From: an archaeon
GTDB taxonomy: Archaea > Nanobdellota > Nanobdellia > Pacearchaeales > GW2011-AR1
DNA length: 64,000 bases
Assembly: GCA_021107855.1 (NCBI GenBank)
Contig: JAIORZ010000002.1
Coordinates: 181,425-245,424, forward strand
Direction of reading: 5' to 3'
This document shows positions 47,483 to 56,911 of this stretch, piece after piece. Under the pieces are notes generated by a model. That model had not been told where the DNA came from. It was given only the letters and a program-made list of their open reading frames with translations, and ran no database searches. Every line of letters begins with the position of its first letter. Position 1 is the stretch's first letter. The translations under genes and the position numbers were made by a program.

Positions 47483-48508
47483 CTAAAAAAAATCACTCAA
47501 CCCTTTTTGTTTCTTCAACTCCTCTATTTTCTGAAGCTTTTGCAAAGCAGAATTAATTCTAACTTCAGAGAAATCATATTTTGAAAGAATCTGTTTTATC
47601 TTATCTTTATCCGGTTTCTTAAACTCAATCTCTCCAGAATATCCCGACTCGTATTCATGAAATTGCTTGAATATCTCCTGCCAATCAAAAATAAAATTGA
47701 ATTTGCTCGAGACATATTTAAATATTTCAAACGGGTATTTGTGTTTTTGCACTATTTCTAAAGCGCGTTTTTGACCAAGACCCTTTACCCCACCAGGATT
47801 ATAATCCGTACCAACCAAAATCGCCAAACAAATAAGCTGGTCCTTATCTATCTCCAATTTGTTCACAACATCCTGAAATTCAATCAACTCCGGCTTAATA
47901 TCTATATAGAGACCAGAAGGCAGTTTTTTTCTCCGACCCGAAGTCAAATTTCTTATTAGATACGGAGTCGCATAAAGCAAAGCATCATAGTCCTGAGATG
48001 CGGCCGCATAAGCTTTACCCGTCTTCGCTAAAGTTGCCGCTTCCGCCTCCCCCTCGGAATGAGCCTGAATATACGGAATTCCCAACGAATCCAAAAGTTC
48101 CTTCGACTGCTCTATTATCTCGTCCGTTATTTTCACAAACCTCCCACCATATTTTTTCATAGAATCCTTATCATCCCTTTCCTTAGCCTCCTTATATCTC
48201 TCCTCGGCTATTTTTTTCGCCTCACTCCTCCTTTCGATTTCAGCCTGTTTTAGCTCTGGAGGTATCCCATCAAAAATGTAAACCGGCTTAATTCCTTCTT
48301 GAAGAAGATTTATGTTCCGATAAAATAAACCAGAGAGGTGAGAGGTCGTTTGTCCATTTTTATCCATCAGCGGAGTTCCATCAGGCTGTCGGATAGTCGT
48401 AAGAAATTGATAGAGCGTCACATAAGCATCAATCGCAACGATTTTATCCTTTAAGCTCGATATTTCAATTTCCTTTTTCGGTATGATTTCAGATATCTGA
48501 ACGCCCAT
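47483..48508 (-). CDS. fen: flap endonuclease 1
   Basis: KIVAIDAYVTLYQFLTTIRQPDGTPLMD; HSEGEAEAATLAKTGKAYAAASQDYDALLYATP; VGTDYNPGGVKGLGQKRAL. Confidence 0.95.
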   Translation of the reverse strand: MGVQISEIIPKKEIEISSLKDKIVAIDAYVTLYQFLTTIRQPDGTPLMDKNGQTTSHLSGLFYRNINLLQEGIKPVYIFDGIPPELKQAEIERRSEAKKIAEERYKEAKERDDKDSMKKYGGRFVKITDEIIEQSKELLDSLGIPYIQAHSEGEAEAATLAKTGKAYAAASQDYDALLYATPYLIRNLTSGRRKKLPSGLYIDIKPELIEFQDVVNKLEIDKDQLICLAILVGTDYNPGGVKGLGQKRALEIVQKHKYPFEIFKYVSSKFNFIFDWQEIFKQFHEYESGYSGEIEFKKPDKDKIKQILSKYDFSEVRINSALQKLQKIEELKKQKGLSDFF

Positions 48509-48538
48509 GTTTTTACCAATGAGTCCAAATATAAATAA

Positions 48539-49342
48539 CTATTGAAACGGACGGATAACCAAGATTTCTCTTTCCCTATCCAATGTTATTTCTGGAGCTT
48601 CATATTTCGCTCTTTTTGAAAACAAATATTTTGGGTTTTCTGGCGATTTTCGAATTTCATTCTCAAGACGAGTAAGACGACTGAGTACTTCTTCAGATTT
48701 ATTATATTTTCTATTTTTGTCTTGAAGAGATTCGCAGATTTCGGAAAATTGTTTATAGTCTTTCATATTCTTAATTCCGTCATATTTAATTCCTGAAGCT
48801 AATGTTGCTACAAATTCTGGAGGATGTCGAGTTTCATTAATTTCTCCTCTAACTTCAAGGATAGTTCCTTTTTTCCCTCTAGGACGTGTTGCGGATGAAT
48901 ATATAATCATCGCAAATTCTGTTATATCCTCCATTTTTTCTATCTCATCCAATCTCTCGACCTTCCTCTCGTCCTTAAACAATTCTTTCGTTTTCCGCGG
49001 CACATATAATATTTCAACATTCGCCTCATCTTTTCCTCTTTTTGTTACATTCATTTTAGGAACATCATCTTTAAAGCGATATTCTAATAATCCTATCCCT
49101 CTTTCAACCCAATCCTCTCCCCACTCTTCACCGCCATTCTCAGAATAAATAAAATCACGTGCCACTTCCCTTAAAAATCTATATTCAAAATTCCACGTCC
49201 TCCCCTTACTATCAGTTCTACTTCTTTCTTTCCCTTTATCTATTACAGTCCCAGTCACCCTACCTTTCTCCGGCAAAACTTTATTAATTTTCCCAACCAA
49301 ATCAACTAAACTTTTTCTTCTCATTCTATACATAAAGGTCAA
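48539..49342 (-). CDS. hypothetical protein
   Basis: ORF track. Confidence 0.55.
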   Translation of the reverse strand: MTFMYRMRRKSLVDLVGKINKVLPEKGRVTGTVIDKGKERSRTDSKGRTWNFEYRFLREVARDFIYSENGGEEWGEDWVERGIGLLEYRFKDDVPKMNVTKRGKDEANVEILYVPRKTKELFKDERKVERLDEIEKMEDITEFAMIIYSSATRPRGKKGTILEVRGEINETRHPPEFVATLASGIKYDGIKNMKDYKQFSEICESLQDKNRKYNKSEEVLSRLTRLENEIRKSPENPKYLFSKRAKYEAPEITLDREREILVIRPFQ

Positions 49343-49526
49343 TTTTTTTAATTAAAAACGGAATATAAAGAGTAGGACTTTTCTTCCATTCTCTCTTCCT
49401 TTGCTCGCCCTCATAGGGACAAAAATTCTCATTCTTTTTATCCTCCAAACCCAAAACAGGATTCACTTTAATAAGAGGAGACCTTTCGGTTATTACACTT
49501 AATTTCATAATTATCTTAAGACTCAA
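49326..49526 (-). CDS. small hypothetical protein
   Basis: ORF track only. Confidence 0.3.
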   Translation of the reverse strand: MSLKIIMKLSVITERSPLIKVNPVLGLEDKKNENFCPYEGEQRKREWKKSPTLYIPFLIKKIDLYV

Positions 49527-49614
49527 ACATTTATAAGTTTTTCGTATGTCGTCTCATTAGAGTGGTTACAGATATTCTCGGAGATTATATAAAGTTTGCT
49601 TGATTTCGACTAAC

Positions 49615-52062
49615 ATGGAAAAAACTTTAGAATTTGTGCCTGTAGATTATGATTATTTCGATTTTGAAGGACGCAATTATATGAGAATGATTGGAAGAGA
49701 CGAAAAAGGACGAAAGGTCTGTATTATAGATTCTTATGATGCGAATTTCTATTTGATTTTACGAGATGGATATGATGCAGATGCAGTTCTGAAGAAAGTT
49801 GGAAAACTTGAGGTCGAAAAAGGCGGAAGAGTTAGTAAAGTTTTGAAAATGGAAGTTTTGGAGAAGAACTTTTTAGGAGAAAAAAAGAAAGCAATCCGAG
49901 TTTGGATTACTAATCATAAAGACGCACACGAGATGACATCAATGATTGGAGACATGGAAGAAATTGACTTCAGAAGAGAATGGGATATCCCATTAGTGAC
50001 AAAATATATTAAAGAAAAGAAAGTCGAGCCATCAATTTGGTATAAGGTTGAAACAGAAAAATCCGAAGTCGAAAAGATGGTTGAAGGACTAGACGTCGAA
50101 GATTGTTTTTTTGCCAAGAACATCAAGCCACTAGGAGAAGAAAAGAAATTTACGCCAAAAATTTTAGCCTATGATATTGAAACTACAGGCCGAGAGATTG
50201 GCGAAGGAAAAATTTTGATGATTTCAGTTTTTGGAGAAGACATTAAAAAAGTTATTAGTTGGAAAAATATTAATGAAACGGAAGACTATGTTGAAATTGT
50301 TAAAGATGAAGCAGAAATGCTTGAAAGATTTTGTGAGATTATTCGAGAAGCAGATGCAGACATTTTAACTGGATATTTTAGTGATGGTTTTGACTTACCA
50401 TATCTAAAAGCACGAGCGGATTTTCATAAAGTAACTCTAAATTTAGGAGTAGATGGAAGGGGTCCTACTTTTGCGAGAGGACGAATTCCATCTGGAAAAA
50501 TTGCAGGGCTTGTCCATGTCGATTTATATCGTTTCATCGACGCTGTTTTTTCACAATACTTGCAAAGTGAAACCTTAAGTTTAAATGAAGTCGCAAGTGA
50601 ATTAGTTGGATCCAAGAAAGAAGATTTCGATTTTTCCAAATTAGGAAACATGAAGGATGAGGATTGGAAAAGTTTTTTCTCTTATAATTTGCAAGATTCA
50701 ATCGTAACCCATGAGTTAGCTTTAAAAATTTGGCCAGATGTCACAGAGTTTTGCAAAATCATTAAAGAGCCTATTTTTGATGTAACTCGAGACCGAATGG
50801 CGACACACGTCGAGAATCATATTCTACATAATTTGGATAGGTTTGATGAAATTGCAGAGAGAAGACCTGGATACCATGAGACCAACGAGCGAAAAATGAA
50901 TCGAAAGTTTGAAGGAGCAAATGTTTTTGAACCGACGCCCGGATTTTATGAAAATTTAGTGATGTTTGATTTTACGAGCATGCACGCTAGTCTAATTGTA
51001 TCGTTTAATATTTCAGGACAAAATTTGAGATTTAAAGATGAAGGAAATTGTCATATCGCACCCAAATTCGAACTTGATGGAAGAGCTATCCAGGTTTATT
51101 TTGACAAAAAACCAGGATTTTTTTCGACGCTATTAGCTGAAGTTGTTGAAAAAAGGAAAAAATTTAAGAAAGAATATATGGCAGACAAAAACGCCATGAA
51201 AAAAGCCCGAAGCAATGCATACAAACTTTTAGCAAATGCAACTTTTGGTTATCAGGGTTTTTTTGGGGCTCGTTATTATTCACGGGAGGCGGCGGCTGCG
51301 ACACTGGCTTTCGTCCGAAAATTTAACGAAGACACGATGAAAAAAATCAAAGAAGAAGGATATGAGATTATTTATGGCGACACGGATTCGATTGCTTTTT
51401 TAACCAACAAGAAAAAAAAGTGGGAGATTTTAAATTTTCTAAAGAGAATTAACGACAACTTGCCTGGGATTATGGAGCTTGATTTGGAAGATTTTTTTAC
51501 TCGTGGACTTTTCGTGGCAAAAAGAGGAGTTAAAACTGGAGCCAAGAAAAAATATGCATTGTTAAGTGAAAACGGAAAAATTAAAATTCGGGGATTTGAA
51601 ACAGTAAGACGAGATTGGTGCAAATTGTCACGAAATTTACAAGACCAGGTTCTAAGAAAAATTCTGAAAGATGGAAATGAAAAAGGAGCATTAGAATTAG
51701 TGAAGGATATCGTTGGAAAATTAAAAAGTCGAAATGTTGAACTGGAAGATTTAATGATTAAAACAAAATTAAAAAGACCATTAGATGAGTATGTTTCAGA
51801 AGGGCCACATGTCGTCGCTGCAAAAAAAATGATTGAAGCGGGAGCCAGCGTTTCAGTTGGCACATTTGTCGAATATTTTGTTGGCGAAGGGGGCGGTAAA
51901 AAAGTTGGGGACAGGGTTTATCTGGTAGGCGAGAGAGTGAAGTATGACATGGAATATTATTTAAAAAAGCAAATTTTGCCAGCGGTGGAAGGCATTTTTG
52001 ATGTATTTGGCGTTGATATTGGAGCGATTATCGAAGGAGAGAGACAGGAGAAACTTTTTTGA
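49615..52062 (+). CDS. polB: family B DNA polymerase
   Basis: YDIETTG (ExoI), DILTGYFSDGFDLPYL (ExoII), YNLQDSIVTHEL (ExoIII), DFTSMHASLI (motif A), KLLANATFGY (motif B), YGDTDSI (motif C). Confidence 0.95.
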   Translation: MEKTLEFVPVDYDYFDFEGRNYMRMIGRDEKGRKVCIIDSYDANFYLILRDGYDADAVLKKVGKLEVEKGGRVSKVLKMEVLEKNFLGEKKKAIRVWITNHKDAHEMTSMIGDMEEIDFRREWDIPLVTKYIKEKKVEPSIWYKVETEKSEVEKMVEGLDVEDCFFAKNIKPLGEEKKFTPKILAYDIETTGREIGEGKILMISVFGEDIKKVISWKNINETEDYVEIVKDEAEMLERFCEIIREADADILTGYFSDGFDLPYLKARADFHKVTLNLGVDGRGPTFARGRIPSGKIAGLVHVDLYRFIDAVFSQYLQSETLSLNEVASELVGSKKEDFDFSKLGNMKDEDWKSFFSYNLQDSIVTHELALKIWPDVTEFCKIIKEPIFDVTRDRMATHVENHILHNLDRFDEIAERRPGYHETNERKMNRKFEGANVFEPTPGFYENLVMFDFTSMHASLIVSFNISGQNLRFKDEGNCHIAPKFELDGRAIQVYFDKKPGFFSTLLAEVVEKRKKFKKEYMADKNAMKKARSNAYKLLANATFGYQGFFGARYYSREAAAATLAFVRKFNEDTMKKIKEEGYEIIYGDTDSIAFLTNKKKKWEILNFLKRINDNLPGIMELDLEDFFTRGLFVAKRGVKTGAKKKYALLSENGKIKIRGFETVRRDWCKLSRNLQDQVLRKILKDGNEKGALELVKDIVGKLKSRNVELEDLMIKTKLKRPLDEYVSEGPHVVAAKKMIEAGASVSVGTFVEYFVGEGGGKKVGDRVYLVGERVKYDMEYYLKKQILPAVEGIFDVFGVDIGAIIEGERQEKLF

Positions 52063-52067
52063 AAACA

Positions 52068-52925
52068 TTAACTTAATATTTCAATCCTCTCACCAAAAAT
52101 CTCACTAGCTTCCTTCACATATCTCTCTATATTCTCCTTAAACCACGGCTCATTCGCTCCCTGTACCTTCCCAATCAAATAATAACCCAAACAAAATAAT
52201 AACCCAAAATCCGCCCATTTTGGCAACTCATAATTCAACCTATTCCCCCCAAAAATCTCATTATCCACTCCCAAACTGATGAAGAGTTCCCTGTCCGACT
52301 TTACCACGGTTTTCGCATGCTTGGTCTGCTCAAACGTGAAAGCCTCCCCTTGTATCATCGGTCCGAACAACTCATCAAATTTAGTCTCAAAAAATTCCCG
52401 AATTAGGTCAAATTTCTCTGGAACTATAAAATAATACGAATTATACTTTCCAAGTTCTGGAACCTTGATTTTTTCTAAAAAGTTCAATATTTTTTTTGGA
52501 TTTTCACCGGTTTTAGCTAGAATCATTCCTAAATACGTCGAAGTATTGTAGGTATATGGCTCAATATTTTTTGGGAAGGCATATATTTTATCGACAAATT
52601 TCGTCGCCTTCCCATTCGGATTATTTGTCAGAAGTATTGTCCCAATTTTCCTCTTTTTCATCTCCCTAGCTATTATATGAGAGTGTTTCCCCGCAGATGC
52701 CGAAATTAAAATACAACCATCCACTTTTTCAGCCCTTAATTTCTCCAAATAATTGCTTTCATCCGCATAAATCCCATCAAATAGTATCTCTCCAAGGGCC
52801 GCAGCGTTCCCGCTCCCTACAACCAGCGGTTTCCTAAAACTGGTCTTAATTTTGGGAATTTTTACCTTTAAAAAAAGTTCGAGCGCATTTATCGTGCATT
52901 TATCTAAATTAATCAGATTGTCCAT
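52068..52925 (-). CDS. SIS-domain sugar isomerase-like protein
   Basis: PLVVGSGNAAALGEILF..., GCILISASAGKHSHIIAREMKKRKIGTILLTNNP. Confidence 0.75.
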   Translation of the reverse strand: MDNLINLDKCTINALELFLKVKIPKIKTSFRKPLVVGSGNAAALGEILFDGIYADESNYLEKLRAEKVDGCILISASAGKHSHIIAREMKKRKIGTILLTNNPNGKATKFVDKIYAFPKNIEPYTYNTSTYLGMILAKTGENPKKILNFLEKIKVPELGKYNSYYFIVPEKFDLIREFFETKFDELFGPMIQGEAFTFEQTKHAKTVVKSDRELFISLGVDNEIFGGNRLNYELPKWADFGLLFCLGYYLIGKVQGANEPWFKENIERYVKEASEIFGERIEILS

Positions 52926-53017
52926 CTTTATCTTAGATTTGGTAAATATTTAATTGTTTGGTTAGATATGGAAAGGTTTAATAGTTAGTTTGGGCGTATA
53001 TTTTTGGAGATGATAAT

Positions 53018-54268
53018 GTGAAAGTTTTAATGTTAGGATGGGAATTCCCCCCTTTCTTCGCTGGGGGAGCTGGAATTGTTTGCTATGAGTTAACAAAAGA
53101 AATGGTAAAAATAGACGATGTTGATTTAACCTATGTCATGCCATTCGGCCCAGATGAAGTCGCCAACCAGCATCTTAGAATTTTAATCGCCAATAAATTT
53201 AGAGGGAAGAAAATAAATTTCAAAAAAGTTCCTTCGCTACTCGGGGCGTATATGACAGAAGAGAGCTATAAAGAGAATAGGCAAAGATTAATCGACAGCG
53301 GAAAATTAACAATGGCAGATGATAATACGCTAAATTTGTATGGTATAAATTTAATCGAAGAAGTTTATAATTTTGCAGGAAGAGTAAGTACTATTGTCGA
53401 CGATGAAGAATTTGATGTCGTCCATGCCCACGACTGGACGACATTTCCAGCCGCAATCCAAGCAAGCGAACAAATGAAAAAACCATTAATCGTCCATATG
53501 CATATTACCGGATTTGATAAGTCGGGCGGGAATGGAGTGGACCCTCATATATATGCAATTGAAAAAGAAGGCATGGAAAAAGCAGACAAAATTATTGCGA
53601 TTAGTGAAAAAGTAAAAAGAGGACTCGTCAAAAATTATGGAATTAATCCTAGTAAAATAGAAATTGTTTATCATGCAAAAGTTGACGTTGGCCCAGACAC
53701 GAATTTTGATTTTCCAAAATTCAAAAGTAAAAATAAAGTTGTTTTATATGCCGGCCGGATGACCATGCAAAAGGGGCCTGAATATTTCATTGATGTCGCT
53801 AAAAAAGTTGTAAATTTTTATAAGAATGTTATTTTTATCATGATTGGGTCGGGCGACCAAATGAATCAAATGATTAGAAAAACCGCCGAAATGGGGCTCC
53901 AAGACAAATTTTTATTTCATGGATTTTATAGCAGAGACGATGCGAATAAGTTCTTTAGTATGGCTGATGTTTTTGTGATGCCCTCGGTTAGCGAGCCATT
54001 CGGGCTTGTCCCCTTTGAGGCTATAAGTAAGAATACTCCTTCAATTATTTCGAAGCAGTCTGGAGTAAGCGAAATTTTAAACAATGTTTTTAAAGTTGAT
54101 TTCTGGGATATTGATAAAATGGCGAACCAAATTGTATCGCTATTAAAATATAACGAATTACATAATACAATGAAAAAAGAAGGGCTCGACGAACTCAATA
54201 AATTAACATGGGACGAACCCGCGCGACGTTGTGTTGACATCTATAAGGAGCTTACTAGGAAGAGATAA
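53018..54268 (+). CDS. GT4/GT5-type glycosyltransferase (glycogen synthase-like), GTG start
   Basis: MLGWEFPPFFAGGAGIVCYELTKEM; VVLYAGRMTMQKGPEYFIDVA; PSVSEPFGLVPFEAIS. Confidence 0.9.
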   Translation: MKVLMLGWEFPPFFAGGAGIVCYELTKEMVKIDDVDLTYVMPFGPDEVANQHLRILIANKFRGKKINFKKVPSLLGAYMTEESYKENRQRLIDSGKLTMADDNTLNLYGINLIEEVYNFAGRVSTIVDDEEFDVVHAHDWTTFPAAIQASEQMKKPLIVHMHITGFDKSGGNGVDPHIYAIEKEGMEKADKIIAISEKVKRGLVKNYGINPSKIEIVYHAKVDVGPDTNFDFPKFKSKNKVVLYAGRMTMQKGPEYFIDVAKKVVNFYKNVIFIMIGSGDQMNQMIRKTAEMGLQDKFLFHGFYSRDDANKFFSMADVFVMPSVSEPFGLVPFEAISKNTPSIISKQSGVSEILNNVFKVDFWDIDKMANQIVSLLKYNELHNTMKKEGLDELNKLTWDEPARRCVDIYKELTRKR

Positions 54269-55509
54269 TGGTTTCGATGTGTTTCTATTTTCAGGTGCAC
54301 CAGCCCTACAGAATTCGAAAATATTCTATTTTTGATATCGGGAAAAAGAAAGATTACTTTGAAGATAGGTCTGAAACCGAATTAGATAATGAATGGATAA
54401 TTAATAAAATTAAAAAAAAATGCTATCTCCCAACAAATGCGATTTTACTAGAACTACTAAACAAACACCCCGAATTCAAAATCACGTTTTCTTTTTCTGG
54501 AGTATTTCTAGAACAACTCGAGGAATTCGCGCCAGAGGTCTTAGAAAGTTTCCAGGAATTGGTTGCGACTGGCAGAGTCGAAATTTTAAGTGAGACTTAT
54601 TATCATTCGTTGTCATTTTTATTTGATAAGGACGAGTTTCGTGAGCAGGTTAGATTACATGGAAAATTAGTCAAGCAATTATTTGGAGTTGAGCCGACAG
54701 TGTTTAGGAATACAGAATTAATTTATAATAACGAACTTGCAAACGAAGCCGAGGCTATGGGGTATAAAGGAATTATTGCCGAGGGCGCGGACCACTTACT
54801 TGGCTGGAGATCGCCGAATTTTTTATATAGACCGGTAGGTGCAAAAAAAATCAAGACGCTGTTAAAGAATTATAAATTAAGTGATGATGTTGCTTTTCGA
54901 TTTTCGAATCGCGGATGGAAGGAATGGCCACTTGATAGCAAAAAATATGTGCAGTGGATTAATTCGATTAATGGGAATGGTGAGGTCGTGAATTTATTTA
55001 TGGACTATGAAACTTTTGGCGAACACCAGTGGAAAGACAGCGGAATTTTTGAATTCCTTCGTTATATGCCAGGAGAATTTTTGAAGCATCCTGATAATGA
55101 TTTTAAGACTCCATCGGAGGTTATTGATTCCTATGAGGTTTGTGGCGAGTATGACGCATGCGAATTTGTTTCGTGGACCGATTTAGAAAGAGATTTAAGT
55201 GCATGGATGGGGAATGAACTTCAAGATGCCGCGACTAAAAGAGTTTATGTCTTGGGCAAAAAAGTGAAATTAACTGGGAGCGGATTACTGGTCCATCAAT
55301 GGCGGAAATTGCTTACGAGCAACCACTTTTATTATATGGGCACTAAACATTTCGGCAACGGAAATCTTAACCCTTATGAAAGTCCCTATGAAGCGTTTAT
55401 AGCTTACATGAATGTATTACAAGATTTGGAGATGGAAGTAAGCGACATCCTGAAAGAAAGGGGATTTTTAGTTAATGGCGAAATTGTTAACAATAAAATA
55501 AATTTATAA
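54268..55509 (+). CDS. GH57 alpha-amylase/glucanotransferase
   Basis: MCFYFQVHQPYRIRKYS; TVFRNTELIYNNELANEAEAMGYKGIIAEGADHLLG; NLFMDYETFGEHQW. Confidence 0.93.
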   Translation: MVSMCFYFQVHQPYRIRKYSIFDIGKKKDYFEDRSETELDNEWIINKIKKKCYLPTNAILLELLNKHPEFKITFSFSGVFLEQLEEFAPEVLESFQELVATGRVEILSETYYHSLSFLFDKDEFREQVRLHGKLVKQLFGVEPTVFRNTELIYNNELANEAEAMGYKGIIAEGADHLLGWRSPNFLYRPVGAKKIKTLLKNYKLSDDVAFRFSNRGWKEWPLDSKKYVQWINSINGNGEVVNLFMDYETFGEHQWKDSGIFEFLRYMPGEFLKHPDNDFKTPSEVIDSYEVCGEYDACEFVSWTDLERDLSAWMGNELQDAATKRVYVLGKKVKLTGSGLLVHQWRKLLTSNHFYYMGTKHFGNGNLNPYESPYEAFIAYMNVLQDLEMEVSDILKERGFLVNGEIVNNKINL

Positions 55510-55535
55510 AGAACAAAAAACATAATAAATAAAAG

Positions 55536-55838
55536 ATGGTGATAGATCGATTTTATCTCTCTAATGGAGATAGTGCTGGAGACCTGAGGGAACTCTTAAG
55601 TAGGTTGAGAGTTGTCGACGAAGAATGCTTCTCGCATCACGTAAACAAAAAGAAAAATGATTTTGCAAACTGGATTAAGAAATGTGTGAAGGACAAGGTT
55701 TTAGCTAAGAAGATTGAAAAATTGAAAAGCAAAGAAAAAATTATTCTTGCCATTGACAAAAGAATTAATACTCCCGCAAGAGTTAAGAAAAGGATTATTA
55801 GAAAAATAAAGGAGGCGATTTTGGATGGGGCGAGCTAA
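55536..55838 (+). CDS. small conserved-type protein A (paralogue of 56603..56911)
   Basis: ECFSHHVNKKKNDFANWIKKCVKD vs TFLHHARKGKNDFSNWIKECIGD. Confidence 0.6.
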   Translation: MVIDRFYLSNGDSAGDLRELLSRLRVVDEECFSHHVNKKKNDFANWIKKCVKDKVLAKKIEKLKSKEKIILAIDKRINTPARVKKRIIRKIKEAILDGAS

Positions 55839-56616
55839 AGTTTTTGGTGTGATTGCTTTGAAGGGCGGAGTGGGGAAGACAACCGTCGTTTCCAATCTGG
55901 GAGCATCCTTAGCACGAGATTATGGGAAGAAGGTTCTGATGATTGATGCGAATTTTTCTACTCCACATTTAGGCTTACACCTGGGACTTCTTAATCCAAA
56001 ATACACCCTCCACCACGTTCTAAACGACAACCTCTCTATCTTCGAGGCTATCTATCAACACGAGTTAGGGTTTCACATTATCCCAGGAAAACTCGCTCCT
56101 TTCCAAACTGCACCCCTTGACCTAAAAAATAAACTTGAAGAATTAAGAGACATTTACGACGTTATTTTAATTGATTCATCACCTTCTTTAAACGAAGAAA
56201 TGTATGCAACAATGGCCGCTTCAGATGAATTGCTAGTTGTAAGTTCCCCAGATTACCCCACGCTCTCTTCTACAATCCACGCAATTAGAGTTGCAGACAA
56301 AAGAGAAGCAAAGATTCACGGGATCGTTATAAATAAAGCCTACAAGAAAAAATTCGAATTATCAAAAAGAGATATAGAGGGAGCTTCTGGGTCAAAAGTT
56401 TTATCTGTTATCCCTGAAAATTTTAGAGTTTTATCCTCACTATCCAGGATGGTTCCCATGATTGTCAATTTCCCAAGACAAAATGTTTCGCTCGAATATA
56501 GACGATTAGCCGGGCTTTTAGTTGGGGAGAAAACGAAGAGATGGTTTAGTAAAACTAAAAAAGTAACCAAGAGTAAAACTAAAAAGAAGAAGACCAAGAA
56601 AAATGCGACTAAATGA
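55825..56616 (+). CDS. MinD/ParA-like ATPase with Lys-rich tail
   Basis: VIALKGGVGKTTVVSNLGASLARDYGKKVLMIDANFSTPHLGLHLGL; VILIDSSPSL. Confidence 0.92.
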   Translation: MGRAKVFGVIALKGGVGKTTVVSNLGASLARDYGKKVLMIDANFSTPHLGLHLGLLNPKYTLHHVLNDNLSIFEAIYQHELGFHIIPGKLAPFQTAPLDLKNKLEELRDIYDVILIDSSPSLNEEMYATMAASDELLVVSSPDYPTLSSTIHAIRVADKREAKIHGIVINKAYKKKFELSKRDIEGASGSKVLSVIPENFRVLSSLSRMVPMIVNFPRQNVSLEYRRLAGLLVGEKTKRWFSKTKKVTKSKTKKKKTKKNATK

Positions 56617-56911
56617 AAAACTTGCGAAAAAAATCCTAAAAAATGTTAACAAAAAGAACAAATTTTTTTGTTCCAATGGAGAAGTCTTTTCTAATTTAAA
56701 TGATTTAGAAAAAGGATTAGAAAAAATGGATAACAAAACTTTTTTACATCATGCCCGTAAGGGGAAAAATGACTTTTCAAATTGGATTAAAGAGTGCATT
56801 GGGGATGTTCGATTAGCAGATGGTCTAGTTGGGTTGAGCAAGAAAAGTTCTTCGAAGAAAATTGAATCTCGGATAACTTATATCGAAAGATATCTTGAGA
56901 AGAGAGCATGA
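56603..56911 (+). CDS. small conserved-type protein B (paralogue of 55536..55838)
   Basis: F(S)NL..L......FxHHxxxxKNDFxNWIKxCxxD shared motif. Confidence 0.6.
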   Translation: MRLNEKLAKKILKNVNKKNKFFCSNGEVFSNLNDLEKGLEKMDNKTFLHHARKGKNDFSNWIKECIGDVRLADGLVGLSKKSSSKKIESRITYIERYLEKRA

